A stretch of 64,000 nt of DNA from contig LT598459.1 in NCBI GenBank assembly GCA_900074725.1, forward strand, positions 754,467 through 818,466, read 5' to 3'. Below the pieces are notes generated by a model. That model was not told the DNA's origin. It was given only the letters and a program-made list of their open reading frames with translations, and ran no database searches. The position numbers were made by a program, and so were the translations under genes. This DNA is from Lachancea dasiensis. Lineage: Eukaryota > Ascomycota > Saccharomycetes > Saccharomycetales > Saccharomycetaceae. Shown piece by piece: positions 40,561-48,642 of this stretch (position 1 is its first letter; every line of letters begins with the position of its first letter).

Positions 40561-41478
40561 CTAACATATAACACAACATCCTCCCGACTTTTCCGTCTTT
40601 TCGCTGTCGTCGCGCCGCTCCACGCGGCGCTGCGTGCCCTTGCTGGCGGGCTTCGCGGCCGCTGGCTTCTTGGAGGCATTGGCACTCCTGCCGGGGCCCG
40701 CGTCGTTGCTCGCGTCCGCTTGCTGGCGCTCGGTCCCGCTCTCCGCGACCCGAGCACCGGCCGCGGGCGTGCGCGCGCCCGCGGCGTGCGCGCCGGAGTC
40801 GGCAACGCCCTCCTCGGGCTCCGACGCATTCGCAGAGTTGTAGCTGGCCCCGTTGTCCCGCACCAACCGCACCAGCCCGTAGAAGGACTCCTCCACGTTG
40901 ATGGCCTGTTTCGCAGACGTCTCCATGAACGGGGCGTTGAACTGCTTGGCCAGCGCCACCCCGTCCTCGTACGACACTTGTCGCTCGTCCTCCAGGTCGC
41001 TCTTGTTGCCCACCAAGAACACGGGAACGTAGTCCGCGTCCTTGACGCGCAGAATCTGCTGGTAGTAGGTCATCAGCTCGTCAAACGACGTCCGCGACGT
41101 CACCGAGTACACCAGCATGAACCCTTCGCCCGTGCGCATGTACTGCTCGCGCATCGCCGAGTACTCCTCCTGGCCTGCGGTGTCCAGGATGTCCAGAACG
41201 GACACCTTCCCGTCCAGCACCACTTGTCTGCGGTACGAGTCCTCGATGGTCGGGTCGTATTCGTCCACAAAGTGCGACTGGATCAATTGGATCGTGAGCG
41301 CACTCTTACCGACCCCACCGCCACCGACTACCACCAACTTGTATTCCCTAATGTTGTTCTAACCGTGTAATTTGCGTTAGAATCGAGGCACAGCAGCGTT
41401 CGAAGCGAACGACGGCGCCGCGCACCCGCGTTTGCGCGCGCCCAGCCCAAAATCAAAACATACCTTATTCAGCGACAT
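40561..41478 (-). CDS. RAS2: Ras GTPase (Ras1/Ras2 ancestor; two exons)
   Basis: Exon 1 is 41464-41478 (MSLNK, 15 nt); exon 2 is 40561-41358, starting [12 protein letters not shown]. Together they give 270 residues. The start matches S. cerevisiae Ras2 MPLNKSNIREYKL. P-loop GGGGVGKS (17-24; Gly19 equals mammalian Gly12), effector [24 protein letters not shown] and ETSAK are present. The hypervariable tail is Ala-rich and ends GGCCVIC, a CaaX box with an adjacent palmitoylation Cys. Ras activates adenylate cyclase in nutrient signalling. The single gene occupies the ancestral place of RAS2 (YNL098C) and RAS1 (YOR101W). Confidence 0.96.
41359..41463 (-). other. RAS intron (105 nt)
   Basis: On the gene strand: donor GTATGT, branch-like TTCTAAC and acceptor ACGGTTAG. 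The phase is 0, after codon 5. Reading through would meet a stop within the intron and lose the ATG from the GTPase frame. As far as I recall, neither S. cerevisiae RAS gene has this intron. Confidence 0.92.
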
Positions 41479-41610
41479 TGTCAATCTCGAGAACACCGGG
41501 TTCTCTCTCCAGGGTGCTAGCAAGTTGGTCAGTTTGCATTGCGCTGTGGTGATATCCAGTGCATAAAAGATTTCACAGTTTGTCATGACGAACGGGGCGG
41601 GGGCCCTCGA

Positions 41611-41670
41611 GTCGCCCAACGGGTCGCCCAACGGGTCGCCCAACGGGTCGCCCAACGGGTCGCCCAACGG
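41611..41670. repeat. Tandem repeat, 5 x 12 bp
   Basis: GTCGCCCAACGG repeats five times without change between the PHO23 stop and the RAS first exon, about 130-190 bp upstream of the RAS ATG. It is probably in the RAS promoter or 5' leader, or the PHO23 3' UTR. Confidence 0.97.
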
Positions 41671-41695
41671 GTCCCTCGCTTCCTCGGCCTCTCCG

Positions 41696-42670
41696 CTACC
41701 GTTTGCAGTCGTCACAGTACCATTTGCCCTTGGGCAACGTCTCCAGGCCGATGCAGGGCAAGTGGAACCATTCCAGCACGCAGCTGTCGCCGTCGCACCC
41801 GACCATTTCGCCGTAGGCGACCTGATTGCAGTAGCAGTACAGGGCCTCGCCATATTCGTTGATCTTGGGCCGTTGGGTGTAGTCCTCCTTCGCCACGGGC
41901 TTGCGCTTACGCCGCTTAGCGTCCGCCGACGACGACGACGCGTGCGCGTGCGCGTGCGCGTACGAGAGCGAGTGCGGCTTCTCCGGCGCCGGGTTTATGT
42001 CTACTGTGGCCGTGGCCGTGGTAGTGGTGGTCGGGGTGCTAGCAAGCGCAGCAGCGCCAGCGGTGTTCCCACTCGCCGCGGTGGGTCCGCCGACCGCACG
42101 CCTCTTGCGGCCGTCCGTGGCCGGTTGCGAAGCATACGTCCCCTGCGCACTGGCGGCCCCCGCGGTGGCCGCCCCAGCGCCGGGGCCCGTTCGACGCGCA
42201 GCCATGGCCTCCCGGCGCGACTCGCTCTTCAACGCCTGGGACGACTTGCTGTTGGTCTTGGAGTCGATCTTCGCCATCAGCTCGTGGTGCAGGTGCATCG
42301 CCGGGTGGTTGTCGTTGCCCAGCCGCAGTTTGGAGGGGATCTCCGCGTTCTTGATGGCCACCTCGTACGCCAGCTCCAGCCGCGCGGTTAGCCTGCTAAC
42401 AGACTCGTACGCAAGCGCAGAGACATGCATTTTCTCTTCCAGCGACGGCATCAGGTCCTGGAACAGCCCGCTCATCTTTTGCAGCGGACCCAGCCCGGAC
42501 TCTTGCTCAAAGAACTCTTGTATCGTGCCGTTGAGTTCCGGAACCGTGTGAACACACTTGGCGTCGATTTCTCGCAGCAGTGTCAGGTACCGCGACACTT
42601 CCAGCGGCATTTCTTCCAGCACATCCGTAACTTCGTTGAGTCCCGGAAACAGATTGGCAGGAGCAGACAT
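41696..42670 (-). CDS. PHO23: ING-family PHD protein Pho23 (Rpd3L)
   Basis: A 324-residue protein. The N-terminal ING helical domain covers about 5-110 (LEEMPLEVSRYLTLLREIDAK). A long Ala/Thr-rich linker follows, then a C-terminal PHD finger in the last 55 residues: YCYCNQVAYGEMVGCDGDSC, WFHLPC, KGKWYCDDC. The PHD finger of this family binds H3K4me3 and directs the Rpd3L deacetylase. Start is the ATG at 42670 (MSAPANLFPG). The position next to RAS matches YNL097C-YNL098C. Confidence 0.95.
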   Translation of the reverse strand: MSAPANLFPGLNEVTDVLEEMPLEVSRYLTLLREIDAKCVHTVPELNGTIQEFFEQESGLGPLQKMSGLFQDLMPSLEEKMHVSALAYESVSRLTARLELAYEVAIKNAEIPSKLRLGNDNHPAMHLHHELMAKIDSKTNSKSSQALKSESRREAMAARRTGPGAGAATAGAASAQGTYASQPATDGRKRRAVGGPTAASGNTAGAAALASTPTTTTTATATVDINPAPEKPHSLSYAHAHAHASSSSADAKRRKRKPVAKEDYTQRPKINEYGEALYCYCNQVAYGEMVGCDGDSCVLEWFHLPCIGLETLPKGKWYCDDCKR

Positions 42671-43600
42671 CCTACGCTGCGAATGGGGCGGTCGAGTGGC
42701 TTGCGGGTGCGAGACACACGATGGAGGACGGTCAATATATATTGGATATATTGGACACGTTAGGTCCACGGTCACGTGGACATGGTGGGATCAGGCTTCG
42801 GGCCATATTTGGAACCTTCAACCGACGGTGCGCGGTGTGGGAGCGTGTGCGGAAAGCTGGCGGTGAGCGACTGGAAACGCTAGCGGCGGACTGCGCTACG
42901 TCGACGAGCGGAAAGCTCGCACAACGGGTGGGATCGAGTTGTGTTTCGTGTGTGGTGATGTCCCAAGCTGCTCGAGGAAGAGGCGGTTTAGCAGGAGGAA
43001 GCGTGGCCACCTGTGGCCCTGGTGGGTCGGGGCAGCTACTTGGTTACGCGTGAGGTGCGCTGGGGTGAGCCAGCTGTCATTTTGTGCTGGCTTGCGGCTC
43101 ACTGATCATGACGGGTTTGAGCGAAACGTCATATATGGGGACGAATTAGCGTTAGCTATTGTGATCCATTGGTGGAAAGCTCACTGAACTTGTGTTGTAA
43201 GTCGGACATAGACATTGTGAGACGAGTAACGTGGATCTGGGGAATTTTATTCATTTCTCCGTTTTAGAGCGTTCTATTATCAATGGATGGCGACTCAATG
43301 CCGTACGCTGTCGATAGCTTATCAAACGCCAAGCCCATTCGACACCGGCTGTTCCCTTGGGCTTGTCCTAGCTTGTAGCTTGTAGCTTGTAGCTCGTAGT
43401 ATGACCTCTGTTGTGCACTGTCATTCTGTACCACTGTGTCACATATTTACTGACGCTGATTATGCGACTGGGCGCACATCTCTATCAGTTCCCTGGTAGC
43501 TCCCATTATCCCCAGCATTAACGGCTTTCAGCTGTCAAACAGCTCAGCTGGGTTGAGGACTGTGCTGAAGGGCTACTGTCTCCTATATTGAATGTGCAGG
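42671..43600. other. PHO23 upstream region / block junction
   Basis: No supported gene. A CACGTG (42773-42778) lies in the inverted repeat GTCCACG-GTCA-CGTGGAC (42764-42781), about 105 bp before the PHO23 ATG. A 7-bp tandem TAGCTTG x 4 lies at 43369-43396. GC content falls back to normal after about 43.05 kb. Confidence 0.5.
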
Positions 43601-43636
43601 AAAACCAACCAGAGACTTTACCACCGGCAGCTATAA

Positions 43637-43861
43637 ATGGCTCCGTTTGACGCTAACTCAAATGGTAGTCTGCGCCGACGACGCTTCTTACCTCTCCAAC
43701 TTGCTCTACTAGTGCTTGGTGCTCTCTTGGGGCCAGCTCCTGTAACGTCTTACACTGATTACTGCCATTATCCTGTCACGGCGGTGTCAGTATCTGTAGA
43801 CGTGATATGGGCCGGGAAGAGTGCACCAGCGACCAGGACAGACAGTTCCACAGGATGGTAG
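43637..43861 (+). CDS. Small ORF with signal-peptide-like start (hypothetical)
   Basis: A 74-codon ATG ORF. The first 38 residues look like a signal peptide: polar N-region ending RRRR, hydrophobic core FLPLQLALLVLGALLG, and a possible cleavage after PVTS. The remainder (YTDYCHYPVTAVSVSVDVIW and a Thr/Ser tail) has no family I know. It could be a real small secreted protein, the 5' relic of a wall-protein gene, or chance. It lies in the junction region with no close neighbour. Confidence 0.3.
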   Translation: MAPFDANSNGSLRRRRFLPLQLALLVLGALLGPAPVTSYTDYCHYPVTAVSVSVDVIWAGKSAPATRTDSSTGW

Positions 43862-43895
43862 GTGACCACCAGGAATAATGTGGGGGGAGGTGAAC

Positions 43896-43931
43896 CAGCA
43901 AGCTAACTACCGACGCTGACTCGCTCCAATA
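43896..43931. repeat. Dispersed repeat, copy 2
   Basis: A 36-bp match to 25464-25502, including the identical GCTGACTCGCTCCAATA. It is 269 bp upstream of tRNA-Leu, a zone where LTR elements of yeasts tend to insert. It may be an old LTR scrap, but no terminal repeats or coding parts are seen. Confidence 0.65.
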
Positions 43932-44199
43932 AAAGACCAGCTGAGACGGGACAACTGCCTTCCCATCACTTTTGGCACGCTGACACCAGCGACACCAAAA
44001 TATTTCCCGAAGCTGACAGCGGATGAAGGACCCTTACTTCAAGGGCTAATAGCCAATGGCAAAGCCCTAGATATAGAAAGGTAGCGCATCTAAGGTGGCT
44101 AAACCAGTGGCCTGGGAATTAGCAGGTCTCGCGCGCACGCGTTCATATGACTTTCGCGCCAGGATAAGAGTTACACGTCCTTTTCAAACCAACGAAGCT

Positions 44200-44316
44200 G
44201 GTTGTTTGGCCGAGCGGTCTAAGGCGCCTGATTCAAGAAGTTTTCTTCTTAACGCTGTACAACAGCGGGATCCTCAGGTATCGTAAGATGCAAGAGTTCG
44301 AATCTCTTAGCAACCA
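44200..44316 (+). tRNA. tRNA-Leu (CAA) with intron
   Basis: GGTTGTTTGGCCGAGCGG opens the gene and the T-arm GAGTTCGAATCTC closes it, with discriminator A at 44316. Anticodon CAA is at 44234-44236. A 35-nt intron (44238-44272) follows G37, and the 3' exon resumes CTCAGG, which pairs with CCTGA. The long variable arm is typical of tRNA-Leu. The exons match S. cerevisiae tL(CAA) as I recall it. A T6 run just downstream ends Pol III transcription. Confidence 0.97.
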
Positions 44317-44449
44317 TTATTTTTTTATTTGGCGAAGCTTCTTCATCGGCACTCTCGCGAACGTTAGAATGTCTAATGCATACTACATATCCACATATAC
44401 TTGACGAAGGTTTTGCATGGTCCTCTTGCAGTTTTATACATATATACTT

Positions 44450-45667
44450 TTACATTAAGTACTCCCTTTTGAAATTCTCAACCATGAGAACTTGATCGGG
44501 TGGAAGCAGTCGTATTTGGTCGGGAGTCAGCAGTAGCACTTGTTTGATCATATCTTGCTGTTGCTGCGGTAGTGCTGCGAGCTTTATCATGTTGATGCGG
44601 TTGGAATCTATTTTAGTGGGGGCGGCGTTGTTGGTAAATTGCGAGCCATTGGCCACAGCATTGTATCCAAAGCTTGGCTGTTGGGGCTGGGATACTGGTG
44701 GCGCCGGCTGTACTTGCTGAAAGGTTGCCGGCGTAGGATTAAAGGTCATCGGGGCAGCCGTTGTTGGCAGTGCGGCAGGCTGCGGTTGTGGTTGCCGGAG
44801 CGATGCGGAGTAGGTGTTCAAAGGAGCATTATTACTCATTGGAGTGCTGCTTGGTGTATTGCCGTTGCTGAACCCCTGTGGAGTTTTATTTTGTATGTTG
44901 GCAGGCGACTGGGCACTAGGGGCCGCCTGTTCGGCCATGGTCTTGGTAATAACACTGTAATTGATAAACCCCATTTCAAGCATAGCCTGTGTCACGCAGA
45001 TGTTGATGTCTGGATTTGTCGCCAAGAAGTTGCACAGCTGGTCTCGGTTGGCATCCTGATTCGCTAGTATTTTTAAGTTGGAGATCATCTCTAGTAATTG
45101 CAGTGGGGCGATTTTGCTCAGATTTGTCGAGATGGCATCCGGAGCTGTCATCGAATTTGGCACGAACCCGGGCAAGTGCTTGGACGCCTTGCTCAATATA
45201 TCTGGAAATGCAGCCACGCTAGCATTTTCGGTGGACGAGCCATTGGATGGAGCCGGGGCCGGGTTCGTTGGTCTTCTGGGCAAGGGCACCTCTGAAACCA
45301 TCTCGAAAGGTAGTTCCAGCCCGAAGTCCCACGGAAACGTATCGCGGTCCAGCTCTAACGGTGTATTCTGACTTGTGGTGTTGATTATGATCCTTTCCAT
45401 ATCGCACGGGAACTTTTTGATCTTTCGTAGCACTTCCAATGCCCTTTTGCTGTCTTTACTGGTAGCGTATTCGATTAATATACCCACCAGCTTACCGTTG
45501 CGTGGGTCTGTCTTACGTGAAACGTTCAAAATCGGTCCTGATCCCGCTACCACCGACGAAATCGTACTTTCGTTCCAACTAGCTGGCACATTTGTTAGTT
45601 GAATCGCTGTCGACAAAAGCTCGGGAGTGAGCAGATGCCTCGCCTTCCTGGTTCGAGGATCAGACAT
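44450..45667 (-). CDS. PTI1: CPF-associated 3'-end factor Pti1
   Basis: A 405-residue CstF-64-like protein (S. cerevisiae 425). A divergent N-terminal RRM (about 18-105: IQLTNVPASWNES, KLVGILIEYATSKDS) is followed by a hinge region (about 175-250) and a Gln/Pro/Asn-rich linker. The last 45 residues form the CstF-64 C-terminal fold (KQVLLLTPDQIRLLPPDQ). Pti1 acts in the cleavage and polyadenylation factor on mRNA and snoRNA 3' ends. Its related gene RNA15 is directly upstream in the same direction. Confidence 0.92.
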   Translation of the reverse strand: MSDPRTRKARHLLTPELLSTAIQLTNVPASWNESTISSVVAGSGPILNVSRKTDPRNGKLVGILIEYATSKDSKRALEVLRKIKKFPCDMERIIINTTSQNTPLELDRDTFPWDFGLELPFEMVSEVPLPRRPTNPAPAPSNGSSTENASVAAFPDILSKASKHLPGFVPNSMTAPDAISTNLSKIAPLQLLEMISNLKILANQDANRDQLCNFLATNPDINICVTQAMLEMGFINYSVITKTMAEQAAPSAQSPANIQNKTPQGFSNGNTPSSTPMSNNAPLNTYSASLRQPQPQPAALPTTAAPMTFNPTPATFQQVQPAPPVSQPQQPSFGYNAVANGSQFTNNAAPTKIDSNRINMIKLAALPQQQQDMIKQVLLLTPDQIRLLPPDQVLMVENFKREYLM

Positions 45668-45909
45668 CTACGTGCTCTCCGGTATCGACAATATGGTCCT
45701 AGATCTAGAGTAGCGCAATTGGTACCCGAATTGATCTTCTAAATTGGAACCTAGTTTTCAATCTTTTTTTGATGTTGGTTTATTATGAAAAGTACTGTAA
45801 ATTATTCGATGCTCAAATGGACCTCAAAAGCATAGCGATACCTCACGCTGTGTAGTCCGGACGCTAATCTAACCTGCTATTTAGTATACATATCTTAGAT
45901 TAAAAAGCT

Positions 45910-46707
45910 TTATATCATACCGAATTCGCCGCGCATGGCCTTTTGCTTGAGATCCCACAGCGACATTTTCTCGTCTTCGGGCAAGACGGCAATTTCGCTA
46001 TCCGTCAGTTGCAACACTTGTCTGAGTAGCTCCTTCTGATGCTCTAGAGTTTTCGGGTCCTGGTTGGGCTCTGGGTTGGCGGTAGAAGCGACGTTTTGTA
46101 CAGCCAACTGCGTCAAGTCGTCAACCGTGCTGAGTCCTGACGTCAGTAAAAGCTCTGCAACAACGAATGTCAGCTGCGGGCATTCTTCGAGCAAGCTAGT
46201 GAACAGCTCCGCGTTGTTGCGTGCCATTGCCTGTAAATCTCGTAGGAGGTCCAGTTGTTCTTGTTTGGACCCTCTTGCTATCTCACTAGAAATCATCATC
46301 GCGGGCGTAGTCATATTGATATTTACATCTACCCCTGCCGGCAGTCCCAAAAATGCTGGGTTTTTGTTTTCGTCGCTTTGCATGCCTGCGCTGCTACCAG
46401 CACCGACTCCCGGTCCCCCAGGCATCCCCGAGTCTCCCCCGCTATAATACCCGCACTTCAAGTGTCTGTTACCCAGCTGGTAGCCATTGAGATTTCTCAC
46501 TGCACTGGCACTTGCTTCCAGATCTTTATACTCGACGAAGGCGTACCCTCTTGACCTTCCAGTTTGCGGGTCAAACATCATCTTTAGATTCACCACTGGG
46601 CCTACATTCGAGCACAGGTCGAGAATCTGTTCCTCCGTTTGATCGTAGGGAATAGACCCCAGATACACAACCCTCGCGGGCGGGTTGTTTTGCGCTTGTC
46701 TGTTCAT
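45910..46707 (-). CDS. RNA15: Cleavage factor IA subunit Rna15
   Basis: A 265-residue protein (S. cerevisiae 296). The canonical RRM (about 10-85) has VVYLGSIPYDQ (RNP2) and RGYAFVEY (RNP1). The hinge (about 125-205, NINMTTPAMMISSE) binds Rna14, and the C-terminal CstF-64 fold ends LKQKAMRGEFGMI. It recognises the A-rich positioning element in pre-mRNA 3' UTRs. Start is the ATG at 46707 (MNRQAQNNPPARVVYLG). The shortened part is the Gln/Asn linker. Confidence 0.96.
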   Translation of the reverse strand: MNRQAQNNPPARVVYLGSIPYDQTEEQILDLCSNVGPVVNLKMMFDPQTGRSRGYAFVEYKDLEASASAVRNLNGYQLGNRHLKCGYYSGGDSGMPGGPGVGAGSSAGMQSDENKNPAFLGLPAGVDVNINMTTPAMMISSEIARGSKQEQLDLLRDLQAMARNNAELFTSLLEECPQLTFVVAELLLTSGLSTVDDLTQLAVQNVASTANPEPNQDPKTLEHQKELLRQVLQLTDSEIAVLPEDEKMSLWDLKQKAMRGEFGMI

Positions 46708-46974
46708 TCTTTCTCCCACCAAGAGCTGAAATTCTGCACTGATGAGCAAGTTTACTTACACAGATGTGTGACCAAAAAAGAACCCTTGGACAAAATAGCT
46801 GGATGTGTGTGTTCCACAGTTGGACGCTGCTTGGTCGGTGTGAACAGATACCAGGCTCTTTTAAAGCTAGGTTTTGTTGGTTAACTCGTTAAAAAATGTT
46901 AAGATATAATTTATCCATTTTTCAAGACAACAATCAAAGTTAAAGTACCAACACATCTTGTCAGGAGTCGAAAT

Positions 46975-47889
46975 ATGGACAGTAAGGAGGTTTCAACGCT
47001 CGTCAAGAATCTCGAAAAGAGTAAGGGCAATGAAGAGACCGTCCTAGAAATTTTGACGGTCCTCAACCGAGACTTGAGTCCCACAGAAAAGCTGCTACGA
47101 GAAACCAAAGTTGGTGTCGTTGTCAACCAGTTCAAGAAGTCTGGCAATCCACAGATAGCAAACCTGGTTAAAAAGATGATCAGTCAATGGAGAGACGCAA
47201 TTTCCAAGGAGAAGAAGCAGAAAGCGCAGTCTAAAAACTCGGCCGGAACCGCGGGTGCATCACACCCAGCTGGTGGTGTTGCTCCAGGCGGGACCGGTGC
47301 GGGCTCTGGAAGCGAAGCAAAGAAACAGGACAAGTTCGTTTCCAGCAAACCGAGAAGCGCCGAAAACGACGGCGTCATCACCAGCATATACAACCACAAA
47401 ATCAGGGATATGGTGGTCCGGGCGATGTACAACGCTCTGGCTAAAGAGAGCGAACACCCGCCACAATCGGTGCTGACTACGGCAGTAGCGGTCGAGAAAG
47501 AGCTCAATAAGCTGCATAACTGCGAAATCAACGAGAAAGCGTACAAGGACAAGTATCGGGTTGTTTATTCCAACGTTATCTCCAGGAACAACCCGGATCT
47601 CAAGCACAAAATTACTGCGGGCGACGTGACTCCAGACTACCTGGTATCGTGTGATCCCAAGGAACTCGCTCCAGAGCATCTAAAGAAGAAACTGGAGGAA
47701 ATCTCGAAACAGAATCTTTTCAACGCCCAGGGCGCCACTCTGGAACGTTCCGTTACGGACCGGTTTACCTGTGGTAAGTGTAAGGAGAAAAAGGTGTCCT
47801 ATTACCAGCTGCAAACCAGATCGGCCGATGAGCCACTTACAACGTTCTGTACGTGTGAGGTTTGTGGAAATAGATGGAAGTTCTCGTAG
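46975..47889 (+). CDS. DST1: Transcription elongation factor TFIIS
   Basis: A 304-residue protein (S. cerevisiae 309). Domain I, the LW helical bundle, covers about 1-80. Domain II is about 125-245 with the Pol II-binding helices. Domain III is a zinc ribbon: CGKCKEKKVSYYQLQTRSADEP followed by CTCEVCGNRW; the RSADEP loop carries the catalytic Asp-Glu pair. It stimulates transcript cleavage by backtracked Pol II. It is divergent from RNA15, sharing a 267-bp promoter. Confidence 0.96.
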   Translation: MDSKEVSTLVKNLEKSKGNEETVLEILTVLNRDLSPTEKLLRETKVGVVVNQFKKSGNPQIANLVKKMISQWRDAISKEKKQKAQSKNSAGTAGASHPAGGVAPGGTGAGSGSEAKKQDKFVSSKPRSAENDGVITSIYNHKIRDMVVRAMYNALAKESEHPPQSVLTTAVAVEKELNKLHNCEINEKAYKDKYRVVYSNVISRNNPDLKHKITAGDVTPDYLVSCDPKELAPEHLKKKLEEISKQNLFNAQGATLERSVTDRFTCGKCKEKKVSYYQLQTRSADEPLTTFCTCEVCGNRWKFS

Positions 47890-48107
47890 TCCTTTCCCTG
47901 CATCTTATATACATCATACCTTAGACCAGAGATAAAACTCGAGAGTTATTGTGGCCCATGCTGAAGCCCGCAAACTATATGTTGCCATATCACCTAGGCT
48001 AGTATGTATTATTTTTGTAATTGTCAATGGTAATTAGATGAAGGTTATTCCTACTACGCATTTCAAGATTTATCGACGCTACAAAATTCGCAGAAGCAAG
48101 CAGACAA

Positions 48108-48539
48108 ATGAATTCTCTCAGATCACTATCCAGACGGTTGACTCCTTCGATATGCCAGCATGTGAGATACACTTTAAACTCTCAAAGGCCAACTACAAGT
48201 GCCCAATTTTATAGGTCTTACGCTCAGTCGTGGGATGAACGCAAGCCCAACAAAGACATCAACGCACATCTACAGGTGCAAAAATTGCTTGACGAAATAC
48301 AAAGCCACCCAAATGTTGCGGCAAAACTGCGGGAAGTAAGCGAGATCATGGTGTCCAAGGGTTTGGCAAACGAGTCAGCCCCACCCGGTCCATGGCAGGT
48401 AGTCAAAATTTTAACCGACAAAGATGTAAGAAAGGCAATGTCCGAGTTCAAAGAAGAGTTGGCAAACTCGGGTATTGAAGTGGGACCCGATCAACTGGGA
48501 CCGTTGATGACAGTGTTAGGTATGGAGAAAAAAGATTAG
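48108..48539 (+). CDS. Small mitochondrial-type protein of unknown function
   Basis: A 143-residue protein. The first 40 residues are rich in Arg, Ser and Thr and lack acids (MNSLRSLSRRLTPSICQHVRY), a good mitochondrial presequence. The mature part is helical and polar, with DINAHLQVQKLLDEIQSHP and a conserved-looking GPWQVVKILTDKDVRKAM. Position next to DST1 suggests the YGL041W-A type gene, but I cannot confirm the sequence match. It converges with CYS4, with 103 bp between stops. Confidence 0.75.
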   Translation: MNSLRSLSRRLTPSICQHVRYTLNSQRPTTSAQFYRSYAQSWDERKPNKDINAHLQVQKLLDEIQSHPNVAAKLREVSEIMVSKGLANESAPPGPWQVVKILTDKDVRKAMSEFKEELANSGIEVGPDQLGPLMTVLGMEKKD

Positions 48540-48642
48540 CACACCCTAGCGCACTGCACCTAATGCAACCGAAAAGTATTATTAAACTAATTTAGTGAAG
48601 TCTATATATGGATGTTTTAATTTGGTATGCAGGTGCACCGGC

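Larger units (their letters stand above)
37400..43050. other. GC-rich island
   Basis: Base composition rises sharply in this stretch. A counted 60-base line at 39121 is 68% G+C, against 48% for a counted line at 31141 inside POL1. Genes here use G/C-ending codons and have Ala/Arg-rich linkers, and their antisense frames are long and open. Spacers and coding parts are both affected, so it is not just codon choice. Edges are approximate. Confidence 0.75.

Noticed and set aside
40096-41370. 424-codon plus-strand frame across OST2 and antisense to RAS
   Set aside because: It is out of frame with OST2 and covers the 22-bp repeats and RAS antisense. GC-rich DNA has few stops; OST2 and RAS are certain.
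41585-42391. 268-codon plus-strand frame opposite PHO23 starting at the 12-bp repeats
   Set aside because: Open because of GC bias. PHO23 on the other strand has ING and PHD domains.
43200-44199. Intact LTR element next to tRNA-Leu
   Set aside because: Only a 36-bp repeat scrap is seen. No paired terminal repeats or coding parts were recognised.
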